From Spirometra erinaceieuropaei (lineage: Eukaryota; Platyhelminthes; Cestoda; Diphyllobothriidea; Diphyllobothriidae), in contig CACRXP010000157.1 in NCBI GenBank assembly GCA_902702965.1, positions 176,311 to 240,310 of the forward strand: a DNA stretch of 64,000 nucleotides, in the 5' to 3' direction. The notes below the pieces were generated by a model. It made no database searches and was not told the DNA's origin. It worked only from the letters and a program-made list of their open reading frames with translations. The position numbers and the translations under genes are program-made. Positions 25,139 to 37,715 of this stretch are shown here, in pieces (position 1 is the stretch's first letter; each line of letters opens with the position of its first letter).

Positions 25139-28100
25139 AACCCTACCACTACAAGCAATCGTCACTTGCCCTTAGACAGCCAAGCCTCCTCCTTACAACT
25201 CACCTCATTTGTCAACGGCGGTCAGCTCGTTCTGTCCTCAGTTAACGCAACAGGGGCCGTCAGTGGTCTACAAACTGCCATGGATGGATCTTCTCAACTC
25301 TATGCTCACGCGCACATCAGCACTGCCCTAGCGTTTATGATTTGGACCTGTTTTTTCCTCGTCTTTGTATTTTATGCTAGATCTTTTTAGATTCCGATGA
25401 ACTGCCTCCCTTTTTTTCCCTACTCAAAGTTACCCGTTTTATTCTGCATCATGTGTTTTGCCGCTTCATTTCCCAGAAGCGCTGTAATTGAACTTTGTAA
25501 CCCCTGCCCTCATTCTCACCCTCCCTCTATTGACACTTTCTGTCTCCCTTATCCCCGGTCTTTCCTAATAATTATTCACATTGTACAACTCGTCTGTGTG
25601 CTTATCTACGTTCTACTCCCCCTCCCCCTCTCTGTGGCCGGGGAGGTGACGTCTGTGATGAAGGACGTTGTTCTCAACGCTGATTTTGCGCCTTGTAGCC
25701 GTCAGCCAACCTCTGCTTTTTCAATTGACATGAAACGGTTATCATTCCGCAAGTCGTCGATTCACTACCGAACAATATTCCCCTCGTACCGGTTCCCTCC
25801 TCCCGCGAAGAATACGTTCTTTCGCGCTCTCCTTCGCATCACTCTCCGCCTTCATTCTACCCTCCTCACCCATAACATTGGAGCTTGGCCGCGCGTACGC
25901 CCGCGTGTACCTCTGTCATTGATGTTGTCCTTTAGGAACAACCATCAGCCCTCCTTCCCAGTATCACTAACACCACGTTCTGAGACTCCACCTTAAGCGA
26001 TCTCCGCAATCAGTTTCCTTCAAAATTTTATTTCGTCTTTCCAGTGTCTGTTTGAGTAGACAATTATAGCGCCTCGCCGTAGTCATAAACCCCATGTTTT
26101 TCCCGTCATTTTTGTTGCAATATCAGGGTTTCAGTGTTGTGGCTACCCAGTCGACCGTGCCACACTGTCGAGTCGCTGGCGCAGGCGCGTTTGTATGTCC
26201 CGAATCCATCCGAACTCAGCCACAACGCTTTAAACTAAGTATTTCCGGCTGAACCAGGCACTTACTGTTTGCCCTGAACAGTAGAATGTTCGGTGAAGGT
26301 TTGTGTGGCATTTTTGGAGTGAAAACGACTGCGAAGGGAGTTGCGTGGGGCGCTTAATTGGGGAAAGTGTTAGGAGACAGGCTAAGTGGTCTGGAGTAAC
26401 TTCTGAAATTTAGGTAAGTTTACTTTCCTGCTTAGGCCAGTCCAGGACTTCTGATATGCACCGCACTGGCATCTAGTTGCGATCATTAACAAACATAGTA
26501 CATTGGGTAAACATGCTTGATAAGGAAATACCTTCCAGTCGTGGAGGGGGTGGGTCGGTCTCAAATGTCCGATTTGGAGCGTATACTCTGGTAGAATTCG
26601 CACCTGCCCTCCGGAAGCTGCTACTGTTTAAGTAATTGGATGGCCGAGAAGGCCATTTGAACGTCAGCGCCGTTTGTCCATTTGTGGGGATGCCGGAACT
26701 CGTCAAGATTCCCATCGCTTGGAGTGGTCGTAATAACACGCTATACGGAGGGCTCATTCCCCCCCCCTTGCGTGCAGGGCACCATTCACAGTCACTGTAT
26801 ATTTTATAGCTGTCTTCCGCTTTGTACTGCCAGTCTGCCCAAGAAAGGCAGGCATGCGTGTTTTTGCATATTTAGGCGACTTGGTGGAATAATCACCAAG
26901 AGGAACGGGAATAGAGAGGATATTTTCGGTCTAGAAATCGAATATCTTCGGGCCCTAACCCGAACGCCAGTCATTGAGAATCAAGTCAAAGGTCCTCCTG
27001 TTAGTTGGCCATAGGATTTGGGTCTTGTAGGTTGCAATGGGTAATATTAATTCATGTGTTAAGGGCGCCACGACGGTTTGCGTATAAGGCGGGACGCGCT
27101 CTTTATGCCCACTTTTCGTTCCGTTACCGCATATGATGACTAAAATCAGAGCTCTAAGACAAAGCACAACGTCCTCATTCCGTTCGGGGATCGCGACAGG
27201 TGAACGCACTTCGTTATGACCGCCAACTCCTAACTTCGCTGGTGCGGCAGTCAGCCCTGATCAATTAAACGGACCCTTCAATCAGTATTGAGCCCTGCTA
27301 CTAACGCCATCGACTGTGGGGTGTGCACACGATGCATATAATGTGTCAACGATTCCTGGCATTCTTTAAATAAGCACGTCTAGCATTGCCTTAGGCATTT
27401 TCCCCCAGACTATTGGTGGTGCATTGACCGGAAGTTTGGAGGAGGGGATTTAACGGAATTGCCGGAGGCAGTTTATCTCGTAGGTACTCAGCAGGACAGA
27501 ATTTCGGGACAAGAAGGGGTTAAGACAATTATGGAATACAGGGCTCTATTTCAGACGCTTAGTGAAGTAGGACCGTAACGTCGAAGAAAATGCCTTCCCA
27601 ACCGTGACTTGCCAACACCGAAAAGTCTTCCTCAATAGTTCCTTTTTGGTGGCATGGGCCAGTGTTCCGACGGGGACAAGAGAGACTTGCATGATCGGTT
27701 CTGACCTGGATTTCGTCATCAGCCAGCCATGTCTTCATGCCCAGGAGAGCCGCGATTCCAAAAATGATCGTGTCATCATGGGGTGTTTTCGATCAGCTCC
27801 TGCGCCGGATCATCATCCACTCGATGACGCTAAATAAGCCAACGCGGTGTCATTCCTAGTCCACTTGTCCTTGCAGATGATATCTCGCAATGAGTGGTTA
27901 CCTGGTAAGACTCAGGCAGCTGCGTGAGTTCTCGGTTGGATCTCCGCGTAGAGAGAAAGTCCAACATAGTCCAACCGGAGAGCAAGAAACGCCGCTAAAT
28001 GCCACTCCTGTGTGACATTTTCGGACTTTCCTGTGTTTGTAAGCCACACAACCGGTGACCGTGTTTAGTCAAACAGGCATGGAAGTGTCGATCTTGTGAA

Positions 28101-28673
28101 TTCTTTAAGGGGGTCCGGCTATGAATATAAAATCTGCTTCCATTAACCATCGTCCTGACTTGTAAGGCGGGTGTATTTTCAGTCTAACGGACAGTTCTGT
28201 GTGACAGCTAGAAGTCTATTCGGAAGTGGAGAAAGGTTCGGAAAAAACAGACGTGTTGTCACGAGCGGTAGGCTTCTTAATTCCGTTTCAGCCGACCTTA
28301 CTATGAACTGCATGCCTGCCGGCTAGGCGAATGATCGATGGGTCCTCTTTCACATGCCCGAAAGCCGAGTTCCGTCGTATGTTCCGGCTAAAGGACGTTT
28401 GCATTGATCGGAAAAATTACGGATCACCAAGTCCTGGCTCAAAAAACAAATTCCTGGATTCTATTCGCCCCTCTTTACAAGAACCAGAATAGATTTCCTC
28501 TTACTAGGACACATGCTTATTGTACAGGCCGACATAGAGAAGGATGGGAGGTGGCGGACGCAGGATCCTTCAAAGGCGCTTTGTTGTGTGAAGCCCGGTC
28601 TCGCAGCGTGTTGCTACTGTCCAAAACTGGCCATTTAGAAAAATAGGCATGGCACTAGAACCTGCCTCGGAAT
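25139..28673. other. 3' flank of the Na+/K+-ATPase gene, no second gene seen
   Basis: The first several hundred bases are C/T-rich and probably include the 3' UTR. I see no clear AATAAA, so the transcript end is undetermined. Open frames here, including a 199-codon one at 25397, have low-complexity composition and match nothing I recognise. No repeat family named elsewhere in this window is evident from 26000 to 28600. Confidence 0.4.
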
Positions 28674-28958
28674 CCTCCTCCTCCTCCTTCTCCTCCTCCT
28701 CCTCNNNNNNNNNNNNNNNNNNNNNNNNNNNNNNNNNNNNNNNNNNNNNNNNNNNNNNNNNNNNNNNNNNNNNNNNNNNNNNNNNNNNNNNNNNNNNNNN
28801 NNNNNNNNNNNNNNNNNNNNNNNNNNNNNNNNNNNNNNNNNNNNNNNNNNNNNNNNNNNNNNNNNNNNNNNNNNNNNNNNNNNNNNNNNNNNNNNNNNNN
28901 NNNNNNNNNNNNNNNNNNNNNNNNNNNNNNNNNNNNNNNNNNNNNNNNNNNNACCACC

Positions 28959-28992
<34 letters not shown>

Positions 28993-29029
28993 TCATTCTC
29001 AGCAGAAGCACTGGCGACGCCGCGGCCGC
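28674..29029. repeat. Trinucleotide repeats around a 248-bp assembly gap
   Basis: CTC/TCC units (28674-28704), N from 28705 to 28952, then ACC units and ATC units (28953-28996), followed by CGC/CCG-rich sequence to about 29040. The differing motifs on each side show a compound repeat whose middle is unresolved. Confidence 0.95.
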
Positions 29030-30049
29030 CGCTGCCGCCGAGGCATTTTAGTGCTGGATGGCTATCAGTTGCGGCTGCCGCCCTGCCAAGCATGTAAGCG
29101 AGAAAACCGCTGCTTGTTGTTTGCGGCGCATCCACGTTGCACGCGTGTTTTTATCCCGCCGGTATCGATATGAAACGGCGCAGTGGCAACTGTCGCATTC
29201 CACGTCCCTCGTCCTCGTAGTTAGCTGAGGTGCAGCCAAGGTCATCTGGAGGTGAACAGTACTCAGACATGATGGCTGCCATGGCGCGCACTGAGAATTA
29301 CTGTCTGAATTGCAGGAGGACAAACATGCTTTAAGCAGCCTATCGTTCGATTTTCAGTAGTAGCAGTTATAGTAAGACAGAGTCAAGGAAATTCCGCAGT
29401 TTAGCTGTGTGACTAAGATACCATTGGTTAGCATTTACGGGCAAAGTGTTTAGCAGAGCCCTAGATTGTTCTGATATACAAAAAGGGGTTCGGTCTCGCG
29501 CGAATGGAGAGTTAAAAAGGAATACCCTTTGAGGACCGAAATTAGTAGTATAGTTCACACGCAAGTGACTCCACACCGATCTGGTTGCATGCCACAAGAA
29601 GCTGGCTCTGGACCTCCTACAGGCAGCCACGTAACGAGAAGTAATGCTAAATCGAACGGGGATGGATGCACAGATTATCCAACCCTGCATTGATAGGACA
29701 GCTGCCCCCAACCTGGTTTTGCCAGTAATTCCAAGCGCCTGGCTCTGTCCGGCTGATACGCCAAGGACAGATCCAAGTGCAAACAACGTAGAGATCAAAA
29801 CGAAGTGAGTACCTCATGAAAGCGGTTCCTCTCAGGCATCTAATACACCCATGCAACTTCACAGTCACGTGGATGTCTGCATTCTATCCCATACAAGTTA
29901 CCCTGAAAATGTCGTAATCTGCTGGGCTTTCTCCTCCACCTGGTTCGTCAACATCAGAACAGCCTTCCCTAATGTCTGCTACTTTGTAGCTCCAATAGAA
30001 CGCTGAAGTAGATATGCTTAATGTGCTGTCCCACTTACACCGTGGCTTG
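29030..30049. other. No gene recognised
   Basis: Contains overlapping open frames (for example 143 codons on the minus strand at 29367) without recognisable motifs. Confidence 0.3.
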
Positions 30050-30975
30050 CAGTGGCTGTACCAAGTCATGAAACGTTAACCGAAATTCTGAAATGCTTTC
30101 CCGATTCAAAAAGAAAACGTTATTAGGTTTGTAAGATTAGCCACCATGCAGCATAATCCCTTAATAGCTCAGTTACTTCCAGATGCCGGCGTTTAAGCGA
30201 ATTTATTTCCGGCCGCCTTCAGAAACCACACCCATCGATTTTCGATACCCTTATAAATTCAAATATGTGTCACGGCATACATGTTTAAAAATATTCATCC
30301 GCTTAATCAGTTGGCAGTTGTCTTCTTCAAATTGCATACTTGAAGGAAAGGTATAACTAAGTTCTAAAGAGTTTTTAATTATGAGATTTTTGACACCGTG
30401 AAATGCCTGTTCATGAAACATCGTGTCCCTGTATTGACTGGTTTTTCTCATCAAGTTTACAGTATGGCCCGAATCCACGGCAAAATATTATGAACCCCAT
30501 ATGGTCTCTTTTTAATTCCGTAGAGAAACGCATGATTGGCCGCACATGGAAAATATACAGCTTGCATATTGGAAACCGTGAGTGCAAGTGTAACGGCAGG
30601 TCGGGTTGAAAATTTTCAGTGGTTAGAAAGGCCTTTTAAATCCTAATTACACTCGTCCTTTAAGCAAAGAATTTGAAGAAGACGTGACTTTCCATCAAAT
30701 GAGCTTGCTGTATATGAAATATATTTGAATTTTTTATAGCATCGAAAGTCAATGAGAAAAGTTTATGGCAATTTAGTAGTCATTTTTTACAGAGTGTAGT
30801 TTTTGCTGTTGGCCGGAAAGACGTTCGTTTAAAGGCCGGCGTCTTAAAGTAACTGAATTGTCATGGGGTTATGCTTCACGGGGAATCATACTACAACCCT
30901 ACTCAAGTAGTCTTTTCGAGTTGGAAATGCATTTTAGCATTTTGCGTAACATTTCATGCGGTAGCACATCTACTG
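30050..30975. mobile_element. Foldback (MITE-like) element
   Basis: Left arm GTCATGAAACGTTAACCG and right arm AACATTTCATGCGG are inverted complements, as are GCAGCATAATCC and GGGGTTATGCTTC. The right end reads CTACTG followed by TA. Diverged arms indicate an old copy. Confidence 0.8.
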
Positions 30976-32159
30976 TAGGCGAAAGAGCACGCTTTGTTTT
31001 GCGAGCAAGCTAGTGGAGCCCCACTTGCATGCGAACTAATGCTCCCAACCACAGCAAACTAGAAAAGACGCCCCTGGCCCAACAGCTCAACGTTTAGTTT
31101 GATTACTATAACGTTTGGGTTCGAGTTCCAGGTGATGGATACCCGAGCTGCACCACTCTCATATCAGCCTTCACATTTACGTATCCGCTAACGTGGCGGT
31201 ACTTACGCCCTGGAAGGGCTCTACCAAGGACGGATCTAATCAAAAGCATCTATCCTATCACCGCAGCAAAATCATTTCGTTTAGGCCACTGCCCCCTTCT
31301 TGAGCACTAAAGCATTTATTGCGTTATTGGTTAATCTTTCTAGTTGTGGTTAGTCGCAGTATTCTTGGAATTTCTTCGCAATCGTTTCAACCGATATAAA
31401 CCCCAACAGCCCTCGAACTCCCACCCTGTGTTCATTTCAGTCGAAGACGGCAGAAGCAAGTACCCAAGAGAAGCCGTGACTGCTGAGTCTTATGAGCGCT
31501 ATATGCAGAACGTCGCATCATTTTTGGTGTTTGTCTACCACTCTGTGCCAAATTGTGACTGAAACCTCCTTCAGGATTTAGAAACTGAAGAATAGAGTAA
31601 TATGTCTAGGCGGGTCATAAAGACGTGATGTTGTTATGTCTAGGTGCGTCTGGCAAGGCAGAGACGACGCCAACCCAACGGTCGTTAGCAGCGTACAGTG
31701 CCTGATTCAGGAGTCTAAGTGGCGTGAGAGCTGATGGGATGGTAAAACTGTTTACACGACCTGCTGGTTCTCATGCAGTTTCCGACTCAGTCTCGGGCCC
31801 TCACAGACAAGTAATTGTGGTGAAGATGGAGTACCGACAAGGCTTCTGAGACTGGGCTGACCATTTCAGGATCATTGGACGTATACAATCAGCCTTACTC
31901 AATCACAGGTGGCGTGTTGAACCTAGTTATGCTCGATGACTAGAGAGGACGAGTTGCAGTCTCAGATCAAGCAGACTTGGGAATGCGTAAGTCTGACTGG
32001 CGTCGGCTCATTAACCAAAAGTTGCCGTTCAAGTCTTTTGTGTCATCGTCGATACTCATTCTTAAAGATATTTTTCGTCGCCCAAGTAGGGGACGTGTTT
32101 ATTTATTTTTACTGGTGGGCTCGGCATCAACTGATGGAGCCTAATCAGTCGTTACAGTA
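30976..32159. other. No gene recognised; one weak tRNA-like head
   Basis: A B-box-like GGGTTCGAGTTCC at about 31130, preceded by AACAGCTCAACG, could be a decayed SINE. Nothing else was recognised. Confidence 0.3.
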
Positions 32160-32739
32160 GCGCTTGGTGATTTGCATCTACAAGTTGCGTGCGTTTGGCA
32201 TAAAGAAAGTCACATGTTAGTCTATGCCTCTAAAAAGATATCCCACAGAGTTCATGAAATTTTGCAATGAATGCGGACTTTGTTGTACATTTCATGAGTA
32301 GCAGTGGGAAACGGACAGGTAAGATGCTATATGAATGGGTATTGCACGGTCTTAAAAAATCTAATAATCAGATACTTTTCCAAAACTTAATTATACTGCT
32401 CCTTCAAGTATAACATATGCAGATGACGTGATTCTCTATCAAACGACTGAAAGAAGGCATATATTTGTTCGTGATTTCTCTAAATATATTTGAATTTATA
32501 AGGCCATCGATAATCAGAGTGAAAAATGCATGCTAGATAAGTAGTCATGTTTTACCGAGTATGGTTTTTACAGGAGATTGAAAAGCGGTGTATTCAAAAG
32601 CTGACATCCTGCCAAGTCCGAAATATTATAGGATTATATCGCAAGATAATCAAGCTCACGACCGCACCTAAGTAATTATTCTAATGGAAAACGCATTTCA
32701 GAATTTCAGCCAACATTTCATGAGATCGGTCACTCACTG
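32160..32739. mobile_element. Foldback element, centre plus right arm only
   Basis: Matches the centre and right arm of the copy at 50920 (ATGCATGCTA, GTAGTCAT.TTTTACCGAG, CTGACATCCTGCCAA) and ends CACTCACTG followed by TA. The left arm is missing. Confidence 0.75.
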
Positions 32740-35009
32740 TATACTCCCCAGTCGAAACTCCGTTAGCATCCACTGAAATCATTAAATTAATTCATCTCTC
32801 GAACTGCTGAACATTTACTGCAATATTGACGGTGAACAAATACTGCGTCCTTCGGTCAAATTCCAGAAGGAACCGATCCCCGTCTCCTAACACAAGTCTT
32901 AAATCCAAACCTAGGTCCATTCCAAACCCAAACCCTAAGTCTAACTCTAATTCTGACATTAGGCACCCTTGGAATTTAATGCCAGGCCGCCTGTAATGCT
33001 AGAGGGTGCATCTATTCCCTTGTCATACCCAGAACGCAAACAGTGTTTGATCACAAAGAATGCGTATGGTAGGGGTCTCAGTCCACGTAAGCTTCCATCA
33101 GCCAGTTTTGAAAAAGAACCCACTACCGGCGTCACAAGGATGCGCGCTTACGCCGCTGCGAAACACCACGTCTCAGGTCAAAAAGGCTGTTACCCAACTC
33201 CATCATAGCAAAGTCCGTCAGTGCTTCGTTACGCAGAATATTGACCCCTGTCAGGGTACGCTAGAGGTATGTACTTTAAGTTCCTAGAAAAGGATCATTT
33301 TGAGCCTGTTTATGTGTGAATAGAACAGGACCTTGTGTAAACTCATACGTCACCGGCTGTCAACTGAAAACCTTTTCAACACCCCCCCCCCCTTTCCCGA
33401 GATGATCACTTTCGAAAACAATCAATACTTGGCATTTGAAGAACTCGTTACGACAATACGATAATACCTAGGGCAGTAGGCCGTTTCGACAAAATAAATT
33501 TAGGATAAATTACTATTTATTGCGAACTCTGTCTTTTTCCAACCTTAACCACAGTTCATTGGAACGTTGTTAGGAGGCAGACACACCGATGAGCCAGTTT
33601 CCCTGCATATATGAGAAAAAGAAATTTTTTGATAAATTTGGAACAGCATTGAATATTGAGTCATGTAGTTCCTGCTTGATAGAATGTGCTATCTGTTCTC
33701 CTTTTCCGATACAGACAGGTTGATTTCTTCTCTCAAACATTGCACACATACTTCTCTATTTCATCCAGCGCCAATACAAATGGATGACGTAATCAGTCCT
33801 CCGGCTTCCTTTTTCATCTGGTCGTAGTCATATATTTACTCTGACAGGTCAGCATATAATAAGAGAGGATTCCGAAGGACAGGCCAACTTCCCCAATATT
33901 AGAAGCATTCTAAAGTTTGCATCCATCCGTGAACTCGCGTGCATTTTCCTGAACTGCTGATAAATAGGGATAGTTTTTTTCAAACGTTAATTCCCTCCCC
34001 TAATGAATCTATTACGTTTAAGCCCTTTGCTTGCGTTTTCACCTTTTGAGCCCTTTTCAGACATGTTATGAGAGATTCTTCAGCAATCCCCAAGTCACGT
34101 GCCATTTCAGCGACCTTCGCCATAGCTGAGGGGGTGAGGATGCTGTTGCCATTCCCATGACTGATCTTCCGGATTAGGAGGTTCGGAAGCACTTGGTGAA
34201 TTTTTGACCTACTTAGAAGTAGCGTTGCTTTTTGGACGTCCGATATCTTGACAAAGCCACCAATTAAACAATCAGAGACCGCAAGTGGACTAACCAATGA
34301 CCCCAAAACTGGATGGAGTTGGTTCTCTAATCTCCTTCAGATGACCCTTTACACGTTTATCAGGGAGTCATACCCTAAATGGCTGAGACGAGACCAGCAT
34401 GGCACCACGTACTTGGAGGTACGGTATGAATTTCGCGCTTACACAAATGCTAGCGCACTTGTAGACTCGGCTTCTGCCTGTCGGTTTTTGAATCTGAACA
34501 GCAGGCATCCAGAACAAAGGAAAAGACTTTTTGCAAATCCAACAAAAGCCGACTGGTCGTTCTGCCCTACGAGAAGAAAACCAAAAAAACAAAAACATCA
34601 ACATCTAGGGCAGCGCTTTTTTAGAATTAATGAATTATGCACGCAAAAAGCGGCAACGCTCGCCTTACAACAGACATTGTTGTTGTCGTCGTTTGCGTCT
34701 TGTCATCAGATTCGCAGACAACCACAGTCAGCAGAGCAGGTTTTAGGCGGGAAAAATAGATTCGATCTCCCAGGGAAGAGCAGATCTTATGTTTGAGCGT
34801 AGGCAACCGAATAATTCAATCCAGCCCTCCAGTGTTATCTGCCGCTTCCTTGCGCGAACCGGAGACCAGCTTGCGTAAAAACAAAATTCAGTATAATGCA
34901 GTATATATAAGGGATATAGACAGAGCTTTGAAAGACCCTATTCCCAGAGAGACGTATGAAAAACATGCAGATATTTACATAGCAGTTATGCAAGTCATTG
35001 GTAGCATGT
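32740..35009. other. Intergenic; unassigned frames and simple sequence
   Basis: 32880-32960 is a degenerate AACCCTAA-like tract; 33380-33392 is a C-run. Two divergent overlapping frames, 33980-34306 minus (108 aa) and 34248-34796 plus (182 aa), are longer than most in this region but show no motif I recognise. Confidence 0.35.
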
Positions 35010-35624
35010 AAATGTTTGACCATCAAGCATAAGTTTACCTAGTTTTATTTTGAAGGCCTTAAGGTTTTCCGCTAATACAACGGAGTTCTGTAATTTGTTC
35101 CACCCTTCAACCAGTCGGTGGGAGAAGAATTTGGCCCGCAATTTCAGTCTGGCATATTGTAGCTTCAATTTGTATTAGTGGCCTTGAAGATTTGCCGTCC
35201 GCGCCAGTTTGAAGAAATCGTCAAAATGAAGAGCACAGTCTAGCCTTCTGGCGATCGTAAAGGCCATGATCATATCCCCACTGCATTGTCTTTAAGAGAG
35301 ATGAACTATTTTTAGCTTTTCAAGGCGCCTGTCATAAGGTGCGCTACTTAATCCGCCGACTAGCTGGGTCGCTTTTCGTTGTACCTTCTCCAGTAGGGTG
35401 TAATATTTTTTTGTCCAGGGACACCATGCCTGAACGCAATATTCCAACATTGATCGAACGAATGCTCCAAATACTCGGCTGAACAGTTCTTCGTCAAAAT
35501 TGAGGAAGGATCTTCTAATCGCGCCCAGAATACCCGTAGCTTCATTTGATATCTTGGCGCGGTGAGACGATGGTTTGAGAGTTGACTTCATCCACACACC
35601 ATTAGTCCTCAATGCTGTCCACAA
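35010..35624 (-). pseudogene. LINE fragment, RT C-terminal region
   Basis: Minus strand shows EATGILGAIRRSF, FVRSMLEYCVQAWCPW, LLEKVQRKATQLV, and in shifted frames FDDFFKLARTANLQGH and NKLQNSVVLAENLKAFK. Same region of a non-LTR element as the fragments at 1133 and 6425 but a different family member. Several frame breaks; no endonuclease or RT catalytic core. Confidence 0.75.
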
Positions 35625-35772
35625 TTTGTGTCAAGGCACAACCAGTACTCCAGGAGAGGACGTGTGGAAATGGAAGAAGCCATGAAAAATTAAGTCTTAA
35701 GGCGCATCTGTTGAACTTTACAGGCAGGCAAACGGATTCTCAGTAGGCTCGTTATAAGCTGAGGTAGAAACT
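35600..35772 (+). repeat. Dispersed repeat Y, copy 1
   Basis: Shares TTAGTCCTC..TGCTGT, AGAGGACG.GT.AA and AAGGCGC.TC.G.TGAA with 36592-36765 in the same order. It runs into a foldback-element arm on its right. Confidence 0.6.
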
Positions 35773-35784
35773 GCGCTCAGTAAA

Positions 35785-36180
35785 GAATGGCTACGTAAGA
35801 AGCATGCATTTTTCGCATTGAGTTTCGATTCCCTTGTAAATTCAAATAGATTTTATAGAAAACGTGTACTAAAATAGGGTTTCATTTATTCATTTGGTAG
35901 AAAATCACGTCGCTTTTACATTTTATACACGAAGCAAGGGTATAACTAGGTTTTGCAGAAGTTTCCAATTATAAGCTTTTTCTAGATCGTGCAACGCTCC
36001 TTCATACAGCATCGTAACTGCGCATTTGCCAATGCTCATCAAGAAACCTACAGCATAGTTTACATCCACTCCAAAATTTTGCGAACTCTATATGGTATAT
36101 TCCTAAAGGCATAGAGGAATGCATGATGTTCCTTAAGCGGAAAGCACGCGCCTTGCAGACAGAAATCGCTAAACGCTAAT
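35785..36180. mobile_element. Foldback element, left arm and centre only
   Basis: AAGCATGCATTTTTCGCATTG, then TAGAAAATCACGTC and GGGTATAACTAGGTTTTGC correspond to the left arm of the family at 50920. No right arm. Confidence 0.7.
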
Positions 36181-36239
36181 ACAACGGCTGATCGCACCCA
36201 AAATTACTCGGGAAATGAAAAAAGTTTCCAGAATCGGTC

Positions 36240-36520
36240 AATCAATATAATCCTTCGAATGTTTGTCGTAATCAGAGTGAGAGAGGAGGAGGATAAGGCT
36301 CGGGGTAGGCAACATCCCTGCCAGTTTTACAAACTTTAATAAGTTAATTATAAACGGACAATTTTGATGGGCCACCAGCTTCAACACCGCGGCCACTTTC
36401 GTGGCACCACCGCGACACGCAGCCCAAGGCAAGGGCACATACGCATTTGGCATTATTTGCGCCGGCGCCATCTGGCATGTTGTCATTTTTTGGTTCAGGA
36501 AAACCTCCCCTTAGCAGAAT
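36240..36520. repeat. Dispersed repeat X, copy 1
   Basis: Direct copy of 37452-37715: TTCGAATGTTTGTCGTAAT, AGGAGGA..A.AAGGCTCGG, CCTGCCAGTTTTACAA, TTGATGGGCCACCAGCTTCA. Minus-strand frames of both copies share a similar hydrophobic peptide (KLAG.LPTPSL), but coding is unproven. Confidence 0.65.
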
Positions 36521-36591
36521 AGTAAGGGCTTCATTGCGCGAACTGGAGACCAGGTTGCCTGAAGGCTAAATGGAAGAACAACAACTGCGGA

Positions 36592-36765
36592 ATCCATTAG
36601 TCCTCGTTGCTGTGCGCAGTTTTAATCAAGATCCAACCAGGACACCGGAAGAGGACGAGTAAACATGGAAGGGACGGTGACAAGAAAGTATCAAGGCGCG
36701 TCCGATGAATTCTGCAGGCAGACTAACGGATATTCAGAAGGCTCTGTAAAAGCGTAGGTATGTTA
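36592..36765 (+). repeat. Dispersed repeat Y, copy 2
   Basis: Counterpart of 35600-35772, here followed by unrelated sequence. Confidence 0.6.
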
Positions 36766-36950
36766 AGACCAATTGTGGCCACCACAATGGAGTTGGGATC
36801 AGGAAATTATGGATATGTGTTGGCTACGACGGCTTCTTTTTGACGTTACTGTCGTCTGTGCTTCAGAGGTGATCTACGAGGAAGACGGGCACGTGATAGT
36901 TTTTCGGATTCCGAAGACGAAGATGTGATCACTGGAAGAAGAAATTCATT

Positions 36951-36992
36951 GACCGACGCTTCAGATTCTCACTCGAATCCATCATCAGAGAT
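36951..36992 (-). ncRNA. Hammerhead ribozyme motif, partly decayed
   Basis: CTGATGA and the stem II arms are present, but GAAACGTC has become GAAGCGTC and stem II closes imperfectly. Confidence 0.55.
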
Positions 36993-37337
36993 ACTCGCAG
37001 TTGGGGTAATCGTAGCACAAATAGTACAGTATTTATAGCACGTGGCTGCCGTGGGACCATATGCGAACTGTAATTAACAGCTCTCGCAATCACCGCTGGG
37101 GTCGTAATTGATGCGATGGTGGCTTGTCAGTCCGCGTCCGAGTCGTTTTTGCCGTGATTTCGTCATCCGTGCTGGATGCTGGTGTGACGATTGCTCGGCA
37201 AATTGGCTAACTGTCACTGGGATAATTGCTTGCCCGTACCCTCCCCACGTGACTGATTCCCCTGCCCAGGGAAAATCTCAGCACGGAATATGGTACCAGT
37301 AGGTCATTGCGCTTGTTGATGGGTTGCGGGCCTGACT

Positions 37338-37379
37338 GTCTCTGATGATGGATTCGAGTGAGAATCCGAAACGTCAGGC
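37338..37379 (+). ncRNA. Hammerhead ribozyme, intact core
   Basis: GTCT, CTGATGA, a 6-bp stem II (GGATTC with GAATCC, loop GAGTGA), then GAAACGTC and AGGC. Stem I pairs GTCT with AGGC (one G-U), stem III is the minimal AC/GU type, and the predicted cut follows GTC. One extra T sits between CTGATGA and stem II; as I recall, Penelope hammerheads often have one. Confidence 0.75.
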
Positions 37380-37451
37380 CAATAAATTTCTTGTTCCAGT
37401 GATCATATCTTCGTCTTCTGGTCTGCTACCTGGAACTCGCCTGTTCGTTTC

Positions 37452-37715
37452 TACCAGTTCTTCGAATGTTTGTCGTAATTAGAGTCAGACAGGAGGAGGA
37501 GGAGAAGGCTCGGTGTAGGCAGCAGCCCTGCCAGTTTTACAACCCTTAACAAGCTAATTATAAACGGATGATTTTGATTGGCCACCAGCTTCATCACGGC
37601 CTCCTTTCGTGGCATCGCCGCGACATAACCCAGGGCAAATTCATACACTAACGCCATTTGGCCGTTAGTATTTTTTGTTCCAGCCAAACCTCCTTTTATC
37701 AGAATACTAAGGGCG
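37452..37715. repeat. Dispersed repeat X, copy 2
   Basis: Direct counterpart of 36240-36520; lies immediately right of the Penelope terminal-repeat pair. Confidence 0.65.

Larger units (their letters stand above)
36900..37445. mobile_element. Penelope-like terminal-repeat pair (inverted)
   Basis: Two inverted terminal repeats, each with TTCTCACTCGAATCCATC or its complement, surround an interior whose minus strand ends a Penelope coding region (SINK.NDL...YSVLRFSLG). The right end reads CTGGAACTCGCCTGTTCG. No clear target-site duplication. Confidence 0.75.

Noticed and set aside
25397..25996. 199-codon frame downstream of the ATPase stop
   Set aside because: C/T-rich low-complexity composition and no recognisable domain; most likely 3' UTR or intergenic.
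28635..29173. Frames with poly-His, poly-Arg or poly-Gly through the N gap
   Set aside because: Translations of trinucleotide repeats and N; not evidence of protein.
34248..34796. 182-codon plus-strand frame
   Set aside because: No family motif, overlaps an opposite frame, and lies in repeat-rich sequence. Length alone is not enough; recorded as unassigned.
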